DNA from: Methylobacterium soli | GTDB lineage: Bacteria > Pseudomonadota > Alphaproteobacteria > Rhizobiales > Beijerinckiaceae | Length of the DNA stretch: 64,000 bases | Direction of reading: 5' to 3' | NCBI RefSeq assembly: GCF_008806385.1 | Contig: NZ_VZZK01000002.1 | Coordinates: 62,001 to 126,000 of the forward strand | In this document: positions 39,501 through 49,133 of the stretch, piece by piece | Numbering within the stretch: the first letter of the stretch is position 1 | Layout of the letters: each line of letters begins with the position of its first letter | The notes under the pieces: model-generated | Told to the model about the DNA's origin: nothing | Database searches by the model: none | Seen by the model: the letters and a program-made list of their open reading frames with translations, nothing else | Position numbers and translations under genes: made by a program

Positions 39501-39552
39501 CGGTCTGCGGTCGTTTCCCCTGCCTCTCCGTTAAGGCATAGGGCGAACAGGG

Positions 39553-39567
39553 TTAATCGTTGGTTAC
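39553..39567 (-). promoter_or_regulatory. CtrA-like box upstream of amiC
   Basis: TTAA-N7-TTAC (39553-39567) matches seven of eight bases of the CtrA consensus TTAA-N7-TTAA. It is centred about 60 bp upstream of the amiC start. Cell-cycle control of septum splitting is plausible. Confidence 0.45.
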
Positions 39568-39665
39568 CTGCCCCGGTTCATTCCTGCGCGCCTTGTGGCC
39601 GGGGCGCGACACGTGATCGGGGCGAAGCGCACGCCAAGATTGTGATGAGGCCGCCAAGCGAGCCT

Positions 39666-39685
39666 GCGGGCCGGGAGCGGCCCGC
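39666..39685 (-). terminator. candidate terminator after the export permease gene
   Basis: GCGGGCC, loop GGGAGC, GGCCCGC is a seven-pair stem 17 bp past the permease stop. There is no U-tract, so the evidence is positional. Confidence 0.4.
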
Positions 39686-39701
39686 GGGCCCGGGTGTCGC
39701 C

Positions 39702-40496
39702 TCAGCTGCGCTTGCGCAGGACGTGCCGCTCCAGGAGCAATCCGAGCGACAGCGAGGTCAGGGCGAACAGGATGATGTACATGTAATCGACCTGGATCTG
39801 CAGGCCCGGGTAATAGCCCAGTCGCACCCACTCGACGATCTGCAGGGCCGGGTTCCATTTCAGGATCTCGTAGATCTGCTCGGGCAGGTAGTTGGGCAGG
39901 ATAAACACCCCGCTCGCGATGTACATGATCAGCCCGAACAAGGCATAGCCCATGAGCCAGCCCGGGAAGAACGCCGCGATGCCGACATTGATCGTCCCGA
40001 TGCCGATACCGAGCAGGATCGCCGCCAGATAGCCACCGACCGCCATGACGGGGTCGGCCGGGCGCGGATCGACGCCGATCGCCACGAGGATCAGGAACAC
40101 CAGCATCAGCCCGAGGAAGCCGGTGACGATCTCGACCAGGATGCGGGCGAAGATCACGTCGAAGTTCTTGACCTGCGGATAATAGGTCAAGGGCTTGTTC
40201 ATCAGAACCGATTTCATCACCTCGCGGGAGATGTACTGGAAGATCAGCACCGGCACCGCGCCCGAGGCGAAGAACAGCGCCCGGCTGTCGCCGACAGGCG
40301 CCGGAACCTTGCGGAAGACGTAGATGGCGACGAGGATGAAGGTGTGCACCACCGGCCAAAGCACGACAACGGCGTAGCCGAAATAGGAGCCGCCGAAGCG
40401 GGTCCGCATGTCGCGCAGCATCAGGGCGTGGAGCACCTGCAGGTAGGCGTCCATGCGGCTGCGCCGGGGCGCCTGCACTTGCCGATCGGTGATCAT
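39702..40496 (-). CDS. ABC-2 type polysaccharide export permease (KpsM/Wzm-like)
   Basis: The 264-residue protein has six hydrophobic helices and the ABC-2 signature TRFGGSYFGYAVVVLWPV at the first helix. KpsM-type permeases export capsule or O-polysaccharide together with a KpsT-type ATPase. The likely ATPase is 12 kb away at 52532 on the other strand. It lies 72 bp beyond the end of the sugar-nucleotide genes' far side and may be transcribed alone. C-terminal ERHVLRKRS is cytoplasmic. Confidence 0.88.
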   Translation of the reverse strand: MITDRQVQAPRRSRMDAYLQVLHALMLRDMRTRFGGSYFGYAVVVLWPVVHTFILVAIYVFRKVPAPVGDSRALFFASGAVPVLIFQYISREVMKSVLMNKPLTYYPQVKNFDVIFARILVEIVTGFLGLMLVFLILVAIGVDPRPADPVMAVGGYLAAILLGIGIGTINVGIAAFFPGWLMGYALFGLIMYIASGVFILPNYLPEQIYEILKWNPALQIVEWVRLGYYPGLQIQVDYMYIILFALTSLSLGLLLERHVLRKRS

Positions 40497-40568
40497 GGGG
40501 TGTTTTCGCGCCCGGGAGTCTCGTCGCCCTCCCTGACCCAGGATCGCGACTGAAATATGGAGACGCCC

Positions 40569-41438
40569 TCAGGTCTCCCGGGCGAGCCTCAGGAGGTTCT
40601 GGCCATAGGCGGTCTTGGCGAAGAGCTCGCCCCGGGCCACCAGCTGGTCGCGCCCGATGAAGCCCTGCAGGTAGGCGATCTCCTCCAGGCAGGCCACCTG
40701 CAGGCCCTGCCGGTTCTGGATCGTGCGCACGAACTCGGAGGCCTCCAGCAGGCTGTCATGCGTGCCTGTGTCGAGCCAGGCGTAGCCCCGCCCCATCCGC
40801 TCCACCGCGAGTTGCCCCCGCTCCAGATAGGCGGCGTTCACGCTCGTGATCTCGAGTTCGCCCCGCGCCGACGGCTCCACCCGCGCGGCGATGTCCAGCA
40901 CCTGGTTGTCGTAGAAGTACAGGCCCGTCACCGCCCAGGTCGAATCGGGCTCCCGCGGCTTCTCCACGATCCGGGTCGGGCGCCCCTGGGGGTCCAGGCT
41001 CACCACGCCGTAGGCCTGCGGGTTCTCGACGTGGTAGGCGAAGATCGTCGCCCCCGCGTCCCGCGCCGCCGCCCGCCCCAGAAGCTCCGACATCCCGGCC
41101 CCGAAGAACAGGTTGTCGCCCAGGATCAGCGCCACCGGGTCCGACCCGACGAAGTCGCGCCCGATCACGAAGGCCTGCGCCAGCCCCTCGGGCCGCGGCT
41201 GCACCGCGTAGGAGAAGGTCAGCCCGAACTGCTCGCCGGTGCCGAACAGGCGCTTGTAATTGTCGAGGTGCTCCGGGCTCGAGATGATCAGGATCTCCCG
41301 GATGCCCGCCAGCATCAGCACCGAGACCGGGTAGTAGATCATCGGCTTGTCGTAGACCGGCAGCAGTTGCTTGTTGATCGACAGCGTCGCCGGATGCAGA
41401 CGCGTGCCCGAGCCCCCCGCCAGTACGATGCCCTTCAT
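40569..41438 (-). CDS. rfbA: glucose-1-phosphate thymidylyltransferase
   Basis: The 289-residue protein starts MKGIVLAGGSGTRLHPAT, the nucleotidyltransferase P-loop, followed by NKQLLPVYDKPMIYYP and LILGDNLFFG. It makes dTDP-glucose, the first step of dTDP-L-rhamnose synthesis. Length is exactly that of RmlA. It is the last gene of the minus-strand order rfbC-rfbB-rfbD-rfbA, 3 bp after rfbD. Confidence 0.97.
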   Translation of the reverse strand: MKGIVLAGGSGTRLHPATLSINKQLLPVYDKPMIYYPVSVLMLAGIREILIISSPEHLDNYKRLFGTGEQFGLTFSYAVQPRPEGLAQAFVIGRDFVGSDPVALILGDNLFFGAGMSELLGRAAARDAGATIFAYHVENPQAYGVVSLDPQGRPTRIVEKPREPDSTWAVTGLYFYDNQVLDIAARVEPSARGELEITSVNAAYLERGQLAVERMGRGYAWLDTGTHDSLLEASEFVRTIQNRQGLQVACLEEIAYLQGFIGRDQLVARGELFAKTAYGQNLLRLARET

Positions 41439-41441
41439 GTC

Positions 41442-42338
41442 TCAGCCCTCCTGGCTGCGGACCGGCCCGACGAGCCGGTCGAGGATGTCTTCGAGCGCCG
41501 CGCCCCAGGGCCGCGGCGCGATCCCGAAGGCCGCCGTCAGGCTCGCGGTCGAGAGCTCGGAATTGGCCGGGCGCCGGGCCGGGGTCGGGTAGGCCCGCGT
41601 CGGGATCGGGTCCACCGGCACCGCGCGGCCGCCCCGCCGGGCCGCCCCGGCCAGGATCGCCCGGGCAAAGCCGCACCACGTGGTCACGCCCGCATTGACG
41701 CAGTGGAACGTGCCCGTCGGCGCCTCCGGGTCGGCCGCGAGCCGCAGCGCGATCAGGCGCAACGCCGCGGCGAGGTCGGCCGCCGAGGTCGGGCAGCCGC
41801 GCTGGTCGTCGACGACGCTCAGGCGCTCGCGCTCGGCTGCGAGGCGCAGCATCGTGCGCACGAAGTTGCTCCGGTGCGGGCTCACCACCCAGGCGGTCCG
41901 CACGATGGCGTGGCGCGGGTTGGCACTGCGCACCGCCCCCTCGCCCGCCGCCTTGCTGGCCCCGTAGACGCTCTGCGGGTTGACCGGAGCCTCGGGCGTG
42001 TAGGCTCCCGTCCCGGTCCCGTCGAAGACATAATCGGTCGAGACCTGGACCAGCGGGATGGCGCGGCGGCCGGTCTCGGCGGCGAGGTAGGCGGGCGCCA
42101 GCGCGTTCAGGCGCCAGGCCGCGCCCACCGCCGTCTCGGCCTGGTCAACGGCCGTGTAGGCGGCCGCATTGATCACGGCGGCGTAGGGGCGCTCGTCGAG
42201 GACGCGCGCCAAAGCCGCCTCGTCGGTGATGTCGAGGCTCGCCCGGTCCGGAGCGTGCAGGCGCACGCCCTCGGGCCAGGACGCCTGCCGCAATTCGGTG
42301 CCGACCTGGCCGGCGCCGCCGAGGATCAGGATCTCCAT
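41442..42338 (-). CDS. rfbD: dTDP-4-dehydrorhamnose reductase
   Basis: The 298-residue short-chain dehydrogenase has the NAD(P) motif GGAGQVGTEL at the start, STDYVFDGTG, and the catalytic tyrosine and lysine in SVYGASKAAGE. It performs the last step of dTDP-L-rhamnose synthesis. ATG 42338 is used; upstream in-frame sequence is Arg-rich and not family-like. It lies between rfbB (22 bp) and rfbA. Confidence 0.96.
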   Translation of the reverse strand: MEILILGGAGQVGTELRQASWPEGVRLHAPDRASLDITDEAALARVLDERPYAAVINAAAYTAVDQAETAVGAAWRLNALAPAYLAAETGRRAIPLVQVSTDYVFDGTGTGAYTPEAPVNPQSVYGASKAAGEGAVRSANPRHAIVRTAWVVSPHRSNFVRTMLRLAAERERLSVVDDQRGCPTSAADLAAALRLIALRLAADPEAPTGTFHCVNAGVTTWCGFARAILAGAARRGGRAVPVDPIPTRAYPTPARRPANSELSTASLTAAFGIAPRPWGAALEDILDRLVGPVRSQEG

Positions 42339-42360
42339 AAGATCAAAATCTCCGTGGGGC

Positions 42361-43446
42361 TCAGCCCGCCCCAGCGGGCGAGCGAGCCGTGGACGGAGCC
42401 GCCCCGAGGCCGAGGCGCTCGCCCTTGTAGCGGCCCTCGCGGATCGGGCGCCACCAGGCCGCGTTGTCGAGGTACCAGCCCACCGTCTCGGCCAAAGCCG
42501 CCTCGAAGCGTTTCTCCGGCGCCCAGCCGAGCTCGGCCTGCGCCTTGCCCGGATCGATGGCATAGCGCCGGTCATGGCCCGGCCGGTCGGCCACGAAGGT
42601 GATCAGGCGCGCATGCGGCGCCCCGGCGGGGCGAAGGACATCGCAGGCCGCGCACAGGGCCTCGACCACGGCGAGGTTCGAGCGCACCGCCCGCCCGCCG
42701 AGCAGGTAGGTCTCGCCGACCCGGCCCCGCTCCAGCACCGCCACCAGGCCGCGGGCATGGTCCTCGACGTGGATCCAGTCCCGCTCGTTCAGGCCGTCGC
42801 CGTAGACCGGCAGCGGCCAGCCCTCCAGCGCGTTGAGGATCATCAGCGGGATCAGCTTCTCGGGAAAATGGCGCGGCCCGTAATTGTTCGAGCAATTCGT
42901 CACCAGCACCGGCAGGCCGTAGGTCTCGTGCCAGGCTCGCGCCAGGTGGTCGGAGGCCGCCTTCGAGGCCGAGTAGGGCGAGCGCGGGTCGTAGCGGCTC
43001 GCCTCGGTGAAGAAGCCGCCCGGCGGCAGCGATCCGTAAACCTCGTCGGTGGAGACGTGCAGGAAGCGGAACGCCCTCCGGTCCGGGCCGCTCAAGCTCT
43101 CGTAATGGGCGCGCGCGGCCTCCAGCATCACCTGGGTGCCGATCACGTTGGTGCGCACGAAGGCGCCCGGCTCCGAGATCGAGCGATCGACATGGCTCTC
43201 GGCGGCCAGGTGCATCACGGCCTGGGGTGCGAACGCCGCGAAGGCCGCCTGGACGGCGCCCGCGTCGCAGATGTCGGCCTCGACGAGGCGGTGACGCGGG
43301 TCGTCGGCGAGCGGCGCGAGCGACACCGGATTGGCCGCGTAGGTGAGGGCGTCGAGGGTGAGCACCTCGTGGCCGAGGGTCCCGACGAGGTGCAGGACCA
43401 GGGCCGAGCCGATGAAGCCGCAGCCCCCGGTCACCAGAATGCGCAT
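42361..43446 (-). CDS. rfbB: dTDP-glucose 4,6-dehydratase
   Basis: The 361-residue extended SDR has TGGCGFIGSALVLHL at the start, HLAAESHVDRSI, STDEVYGSL and the YxxxK pair in SPYSASKAASD. It converts dTDP-glucose to the 4-keto-6-deoxy sugar. Length matches RmlB. It is 21 bp after rfbC on the same strand. Confidence 0.97.
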   Translation of the reverse strand: MRILVTGGCGFIGSALVLHLVGTLGHEVLTLDALTYAANPVSLAPLADDPRHRLVEADICDAGAVQAAFAAFAPQAVMHLAAESHVDRSISEPGAFVRTNVIGTQVMLEAARAHYESLSGPDRRAFRFLHVSTDEVYGSLPPGGFFTEASRYDPRSPYSASKAASDHLARAWHETYGLPVLVTNCSNNYGPRHFPEKLIPLMILNALEGWPLPVYGDGLNERDWIHVEDHARGLVAVLERGRVGETYLLGGRAVRSNLAVVEALCAACDVLRPAGAPHARLITFVADRPGHDRRYAIDPGKAQAELGWAPEKRFEAALAETVGWYLDNAAWWRPIREGRYKGERLGLGAAPSTARSPAGAG

Positions 43447-43467
43447 GGGCGTCTCCTCAGGCTGGGC

Positions 43468-44034
43468 TCAGAACGGCGCCGGCAGGGCGGCGAGCAGGCC
43501 GGCGAGCGTCGGGGCGCGGGAATCCTTGGCCGACAGGATGGCGGTCTCGGGGCTGACCGGCCAGGGGATGGCGAGCGCCGGATCGTTCCACAGGAGCGCC
43601 CGGTCGTGCTCGGGGCTGTAATAGGCATCGACCTTGTAGGCCACCATGGTGTCGGGTTCGAGGGTGCAGAAGCCGTGGGCGAAGCCCGCGGGCACGAAGA
43701 GTTGTTCGCCCCCGGCGGCGTCGAGGCGCAGGGCGACGTGGCGGCCGAAGGTCGGGGAGGCGCGGCGCAGGTCGACGGCGACGTCCAGGATGGCGCCCGC
43801 GAGGACGCGCACGAGCTTGGCCTGGGCGGCGGGGGCGAGCTGGAAGTGCAGGCCCCGCACGGTGCCGGCCGGGGCCGAGAAGGATTGGTTGTCCTGCACG
43901 AAGGCCGCGGCGACACCCGCCTCCTCGAGCCGGTCCGCCCGGTAGGTCTCCGAGAACCAGCCCCGATCGTCCCCGAACCGCTGCGGACGCACCACCTTCA
44001 CGTCCGGTATCGCCGTCGCCTCAACCCGCATCAC
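43468..44034 (-). CDS. rfbC: dTDP-4-dehydrorhamnose 3,5-epimerase
   Basis: The 188-residue cupin has RGLHFQLAPAAQAKLVRV with the catalytic His, an aromatic/basic core, and GFAHGFCTLEP. It epimerises the 4-keto sugar to the L-configuration. It is the first gene of the rfbC-rfbB-rfbD-rfbA run, which is a complete dTDP-L-rhamnose pathway. Confidence 0.96.
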   Translation of the reverse strand: MMRVEATAIPDVKVVRPQRFGDDRGWFSETYRADRLEEAGVAAAFVQDNQSFSAPAGTVRGLHFQLAPAAQAKLVRVLAGAILDVAVDLRRASPTFGRHVALRLDAAGGEQLFVPAGFAHGFCTLEPDTMVAYKVDAYYSPEHDRALLWNDPALAIPWPVSPETAILSAKDSRAPTLAGLLAALPAPF

Positions 44035-44204
44035 CTGTCCTCGTCGCGCCGGGAGGTGTTTCCCTGCGGCCCGGCATCCCCGGGCGGCTGCCGGATTGTC
44101 AAGGGCGCGCGGCTGCCCGGCGGGCGCCGCGCCGGCAGGGAGCGCTGGAGCACCGACCGGCCGGGCACCCGCCCGATCACCCGGAATGCGAGCCCATCAT
44201 CGAC

Positions 44205-44642
44205 CTAGGCGGGGTCGCCCGACGGGCTGAATCCGCCGCCCGCGAGCGCCAGGGCCTGGATGACGGCGGGGCCGACGTAATCGGCGATGCCGATCCCCTC
44301 CTCGGTATCCGGGAAGCCGGCGATGAAATGCGGCTCGCGCTCCGAGCGGCTGATGACGACCACGTGGGTCAGGCCGAGGCTGACATCGCTGCGCACCACC
44401 CGCACGACTCGGAAGGGGCCGACCTGCCCGTAGAGCTGGACCTCCAGGTAGACCTCGCCCGCACCCTGGGCCGCGCCCGTCCCGGTCCAACCCGCGGGCG
44501 CCTGCCCGGGCGCCGCGAGACCGTCGGCGCCCGCGACCGCGTCGAGATAGTGCCGGGCCGCGGCCCGCTCGCCGTCATGCTCGGTCCGATCGTGCAGGGC
44601 GCGGATCTTGGCGAATCGCTCGAGATTGACGAGCCGCGTCAT
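44205..44642 (-). CDS. hypothetical protein (145 aa) in the sugar-nucleotide cluster
   Basis: I do not recognise it with confidence. The start MTRLVNLERFAKIRALHDRT and the following ERAAARHYLDAVAG weakly recall the helical DUF2786 unit. The rest alternates short strands (VYLEVQLYGQVG, VRVVRSDVS, HVVVISRSEREPHF) and ends with a helix. No signal peptide or membrane segment. It is upstream of rfbC by 170 bp on the same strand. The gene has normal codon use. Confidence 0.6.
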   Translation of the reverse strand: MTRLVNLERFAKIRALHDRTEHDGERAAARHYLDAVAGADGLAAPGQAPAGWTGTGAAQGAGEVYLEVQLYGQVGPFRVVRVVRSDVSLGLTHVVVISRSEREPHFIAGFPDTEEGIGIADYVGPAVIQALALAGGGFSPSGDPA

Positions 44643-44770
44643 GACCGGTCTCCGAGGGATGGAGGTCTGAAGAATGCAGATGTTTGAAGGGTGAGGCCAC
44701 AAGCGCTGGCCCGATGCAACCCCGGCCTGCATCTCGGGTGCACCCTGGGCTCCGACACACGCGCCGATTT

Positions 44771-44797
44771 TTGACGTCCGGGTTGTAGGGCTATATC
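44771..44797 (+). promoter_or_regulatory. candidate promoter of gmd
   Basis: TTGACG (44771-44776) and TATATC (44792-44797) are separated by 15 bp, a slightly short spacer, about 55 bp before gmd. The patch is AT-rich for this genome. Confidence 0.4.
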
Positions 44798-44806
44798 GCG
44801 TCCTGA

Positions 44807-45829
<1,023 letters not shown>

Positions 45830-45830
45830 A

Positions 45831-45874
45831 GCGCCCTCCGCCGAACCGGAGACCGGTTCGGCGGCACAGGGCGC
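45831..45874. repeat. long bulged hairpin between gmd and rmd
   Basis: CCGCCGAACCGG, loop AGA, CCGGTTCGGCGG is a perfect 12-pair stem (45838-45864), extended by GCGCCCT / AGGGCGC with a three-base bulge. It starts two bases after the gmd stop. There is no U-tract. It may terminate or protect the gmd message, or be a genome-wide palindromic repeat. Confidence 0.6.
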
Positions 45875-45925
45875 GTCAGATCAGAGATTGAGAGCCGCGT
45901 AGCGGTCCAGACCGGAGAAGCGGGC

Positions 45926-46930
45926 ATGACGGAGCGCATCCTGATCACGGGTGCGGGCGGCTTCGTGGGGGGGCACCTGGTCCGCGCGCTGACCGCGCGC
46001 GGCGGCGACATCCGCATCGTCGCCGGCCGTCATGGCGCAGCGCCGGGATCTCCGGGAATGCAGGGGCCTGCCGATTCGGATCCCTTCGGCGGCTGTGAAA
46101 CCCTCGACCTCGACATCACCGACGCCGCGCAGGTTCGGGCCGCGATCCGGTCCGTGCGGCCGAGTGCCGTGGTGCATCTCGCGGCGGTCGCGGCCCTGCA
46201 TGAGGCGCGCCTCGACCCGGAGCGCACCTTCCGGATCAACCTGAGCGGGACCCTGAACCTCGCCGCGGCGGTGATGCAGGAGGCGCCGGATGCGCGCTTC
46301 CTCTTCGTCAGTACCTCGGAGATCTACGGCGGCACCTTCAAGACGCGCAGCGATGCCCTCGACGAGACCGCCCTCCTCGACCCGACCAACCCCTACGCGG
46401 CCTCGAAGGCCGCGGCCGACCTGCTGATCGGCCAGATGGCGCGCGATGGCCTGAGATCGGTCCGCCTGCGGCCCTTCAACCACACGGGCCCGGGGCAATC
46501 GACGGCCTTCGTGGTTCCGGCCTTCGCGGCGCAGGTCGCCCGCATCGAGGCCGGCCTGCAGGCGCCGGTGCTGCAGGTCGGCAATCTCGACGCCCTTCGC
46601 GACTTCCTCGACGTGCGCGACGTGGTGGACGCGTATGTGCGGGCGATCTTCGTGCCGGATCTCGCGGGCGGGCAGATCCTGAACATCGCCTCCGGGGTGC
46701 CGCGACGGATCGGCGACGCGCTCGACGGCCTCCGCACCCTGGCGCGCCGCGAGATCCGGATCGAGCCCGACCCGGCGCGGATGCGTCCTAATGATACGCC
46801 GCTCGCGATCGGCGACGCCGCGCGCGCCCGGGCCGTCCTCGGCTGGGCGCCCGGCATCCCCTGGGAGACCACGCTCGCCGACACCCTCGCGTTCTGGCGT
46901 GAGACGGTGACCCGGGCGCTGGCGCGCTGA
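45926..46930 (+). CDS. rmd: NAD-dependent epimerase/dehydratase, probable GDP-6-deoxy-D-mannose reductase
   Basis: The 334-residue SDR has TGAGGFVGGHLVRAL, VVHLAAVAALHEA, STSEIYGG and the YxxxK pair in NPYAASKAAAD. The family is that of Rmd/GMER-like enzymes that reduce the gmd product to GDP-D-rhamnose. The gmd-rmd pair with manC is the arrangement seen in D-rhamnan (A-band) loci. A GDP-fucose or talose product cannot be ruled out by eye. Confidence 0.88.
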   Translation: MTERILITGAGGFVGGHLVRALTARGGDIRIVAGRHGAAPGSPGMQGPADSDPFGGCETLDLDITDAAQVRAAIRSVRPSAVVHLAAVAALHEARLDPERTFRINLSGTLNLAAAVMQEAPDARFLFVSTSEIYGGTFKTRSDALDETALLDPTNPYAASKAAADLLIGQMARDGLRSVRLRPFNHTGPGQSTAFVVPAFAAQVARIEAGLQAPVLQVGNLDALRDFLDVRDVVDAYVRAIFVPDLAGGQILNIASGVPRRIGDALDGLRTLARREIRIEPDPARMRPNDTPLAIGDAARARAVLGWAPGIPWETTLADTLAFWRETVTRALAR

Positions 46931-47110
46931 CGATCCGGCCTCGGGGAACCGGCGCGCGGCCTTGCGGCGGCCCGCCGATGATGCCGGGGCCGCGGTTTCG
47001 CGGGGCTTCAGTCCTGTGCCAACGTTTACAGCGGGGGGCCCGATCGGTCAGAAAGGCGCGGGCCGCTCCTGCCGGGGCGGTTTTCTGGATGGCAATCTCG
47101 GCGGTGTGCG

Positions 47111-48538
47111 ATGTCTCAGCCTGACCTGATCCTCCCGGTGATCCTGTGCGGAGGATCGGGGACGCGGCTGTGGCCGGCCTCGCGGGAGAGCATGCCCAAG
47201 CAGTTCTCGCGGCTCGTGAGCGAGACCGAATCCACCTTCCAGGCGACGGCGGCGCGCGTGGCCGATCCCGGCGCGTTCGGGCGCCTCAGCGTCCTCACAC
47301 AGGCCGAGGCCCGCTTCATCGTGGCCGAGCAACTGAAGGAGGCCGGGGTGCCGGCCGACATCCTGCTCGAACCCGAGCGGCGGGATTCGGCCGCCGCCGT
47401 CGCGGTCGCGGCCTGCCACGCCGCCCGCATCGACCCGAAGGCGATCGTCCTGATCCTGGCGGCCGACCACGTCATCGGCGACACGGCGGCCTTCGTGGCG
47501 GCTGCCCGGGCGGCGGCGGCGGGCGCGCGCGCCGGTCACATCATGACGCTCGGCATCACCCCCACGGGCCCGGCCACCGCCTACGGCTACATCCAGCCGG
47601 GCGAGAGCCTGCCCGGGGCGCCCGGCACCTACGCGGTCGCCCGCTTCGTGGAGAAGCCCGATCGGTCCGGCGCCGAGCGGCTCCTGGCAGAGGGGGCGGT
47701 CTGGAATTCCGGCTACTTCCTGTTCCGGGCCGACGTGATGCTGGCGGAACTCGAAGCGCATGCCCCCGCGGTCCTCGCGGCCGCGCGCGACGCTCTCGAG
47801 GGCGCGGTGCGCGATCTCGACTTCGTGCGCCTCGATGCGGCGGCCTTCGCGCAGGCGCCCAAGACCTCGATCGACTACGCCGTCATGGAGCGCACGCGGC
47901 TCGCCGGCGTGCTGCCGGTCTCGTTCGCGTGGTCGGATGTCGGCACCTGGGACGCGGTCTGGAGCGTCCTCGACCAGGACGCTGCCGGCAACGCGGTGCG
48001 GGGCCGGGTCGAGCTGATCGAGACGCGCGGCAGCCTGGTGCACAGCGAGGGCGAGCAGGTCACCGCGGTGGTGGGGCTCGAGGACGTGGTGGTGGTCTCG
48101 ACCCCGGACGCCGTTCTGGTGACGTCGAAGGCCAAGGCCGGCCAGGTCAAGGATCTGGTGGGCGTGCTGCGGGCCAAGGGCTACCCGGAGGCCGAGGCCC
48201 ACCGGCGCATGTATCGCCCCTGGGGCTGGTACCAGCGCATCGATATCGGCGAGCGCTTCCAGGTCAAGCGGATCCAGGTCTCGCCCGGAGGCCGCCTGTC
48301 GCTGCAGAAGCATTATCACCGGGCCGAGCACTGGGTGGTGGTGCGCGGCACGGCCGAGGTGACGCTCAACGAGCGCGTGGTGCTGGTGCACGAGAACGAG
48401 GCGATCTACCTGCCGATCGGCTCGATGCACCGCCTGACCAACCCCGGCAAGATCCCCCTCGAACTCATCGAGGTGCAGGTCGGCTCCTATACGGGCGAGG
48501 ACGACATCATCCGGGTCGAGGACGTCTACGGACGTTGA
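47111..48538 (+). CDS. manC: mannose-1-phosphate guanylyltransferase / mannose-6-phosphate isomerase
   Basis: The 475-residue protein starts PVILCGGSGTRLWPASRE and has MPKQF, VEKPD and the NSGYF-like NSGYFLFRAD in the nucleotidyltransferase part (about 1-340); the C-terminal cupin has RPWGWYQRI, the metal motif QKHYHRAEHWV and IPIGSMHRL-like LPIGSMHRL. It makes GDP-mannose, substrate of gmd. Length and domain order match ManC/WbpW. It follows rmd by 180 bp. Confidence 0.96.
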   Translation: MSQPDLILPVILCGGSGTRLWPASRESMPKQFSRLVSETESTFQATAARVADPGAFGRLSVLTQAEARFIVAEQLKEAGVPADILLEPERRDSAAAVAVAACHAARIDPKAIVLILAADHVIGDTAAFVAAARAAAAGARAGHIMTLGITPTGPATAYGYIQPGESLPGAPGTYAVARFVEKPDRSGAERLLAEGAVWNSGYFLFRADVMLAELEAHAPAVLAAARDALEGAVRDLDFVRLDAAAFAQAPKTSIDYAVMERTRLAGVLPVSFAWSDVGTWDAVWSVLDQDAAGNAVRGRVELIETRGSLVHSEGEQVTAVVGLEDVVVVSTPDAVLVTSKAKAGQVKDLVGVLRAKGYPEAEAHRRMYRPWGWYQRIDIGERFQVKRIQVSPGGRLSLQKHYHRAEHWVVVRGTAEVTLNERVVLVHENEAIYLPIGSMHRLTNPGKIPLELIEVQVGSYTGEDDIIRVEDVYGR

Positions 48539-49133
48539 GGGGGACAACCGGGTCGTGATGGCGGACCAGTCGCGCGCCCGCCCCGGCGCCTTCGCCTCCG
48601 CGAGACCCTGCGGCGCGAGGGCGTCTCGGCCAAGCGCGCAGGTCCCGTTGGATCCCGATCGACGGAACCGTCACATTACAATCTTTGATTGTATTTTTGG
48701 CCTCGACACCGGCGCCCGCGGCAGCTTACGGTCGAGCCTCGGCGGCGATCGGGATCGAGGCTGAATTCAGGTAGCGCCCAGGTTTCGCCGAGATGCTGGC
48801 CTAACGCCCGCAACGGGTCCGCCGGGACCGTGGTCCGGGTGAGCCGCGATCGCCGCAGCCGGCCGATCGGCGGCCGGCGCCCGTCGAATCGCGGCGGGAT
48901 CTGAGACAGGTATGGTCACCAACCGGACATTCTGATAGGGGATTTGGCCGCGCCGTGGCGGACTAAACGCGAGCGCGGCGAGTTCCTGGCTCTCCGGAGA
49001 ATTGATATCTCCTGTTACCGTCGAACGAAAGTGCTCGAACTCCGAAGCGTGTCCATTCTAGCGTTCAGCAAACCTTAATCCTCGAAACCATCTGATTCCT
49101 TCAACATCGCGTTGATTGCCATAGGTCCAAAGA
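48539..49133. other. 595-bp intergenic region upstream of the type I secretion genes
   Basis: The region starts GC-rich and becomes AT-richer towards 49133. It carries the palindrome at 48677-48693 and a GANTC methylation site (GATTC, 49094-49098) about 36 bp before the next gene. I see no coding frame with host-like codon use, no RNA gene and no RTX substrate. It is the longest non-coding stretch in the window. Confidence 0.6.
48677..48693. promoter_or_regulatory. AT-rich 17-bp perfect palindrome
   Basis: TACAATC-TTT-GATTGTA is a perfect inverted repeat with seven-base arms, followed by TTTTTGG. It stands out in surrounding GC-rich DNA. It could be an operator for a winged-helix or Ros/MucR-type regulator, or a weak terminator hairpin with a U-tail for manC. 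Confidence 0.5.

Noticed and set aside
48555..48764. Short open frame after manC
   Set aside because: Arg/Ala-rich translation, no ribosome site, and it crosses the palindrome; codon use does not match real genes here.
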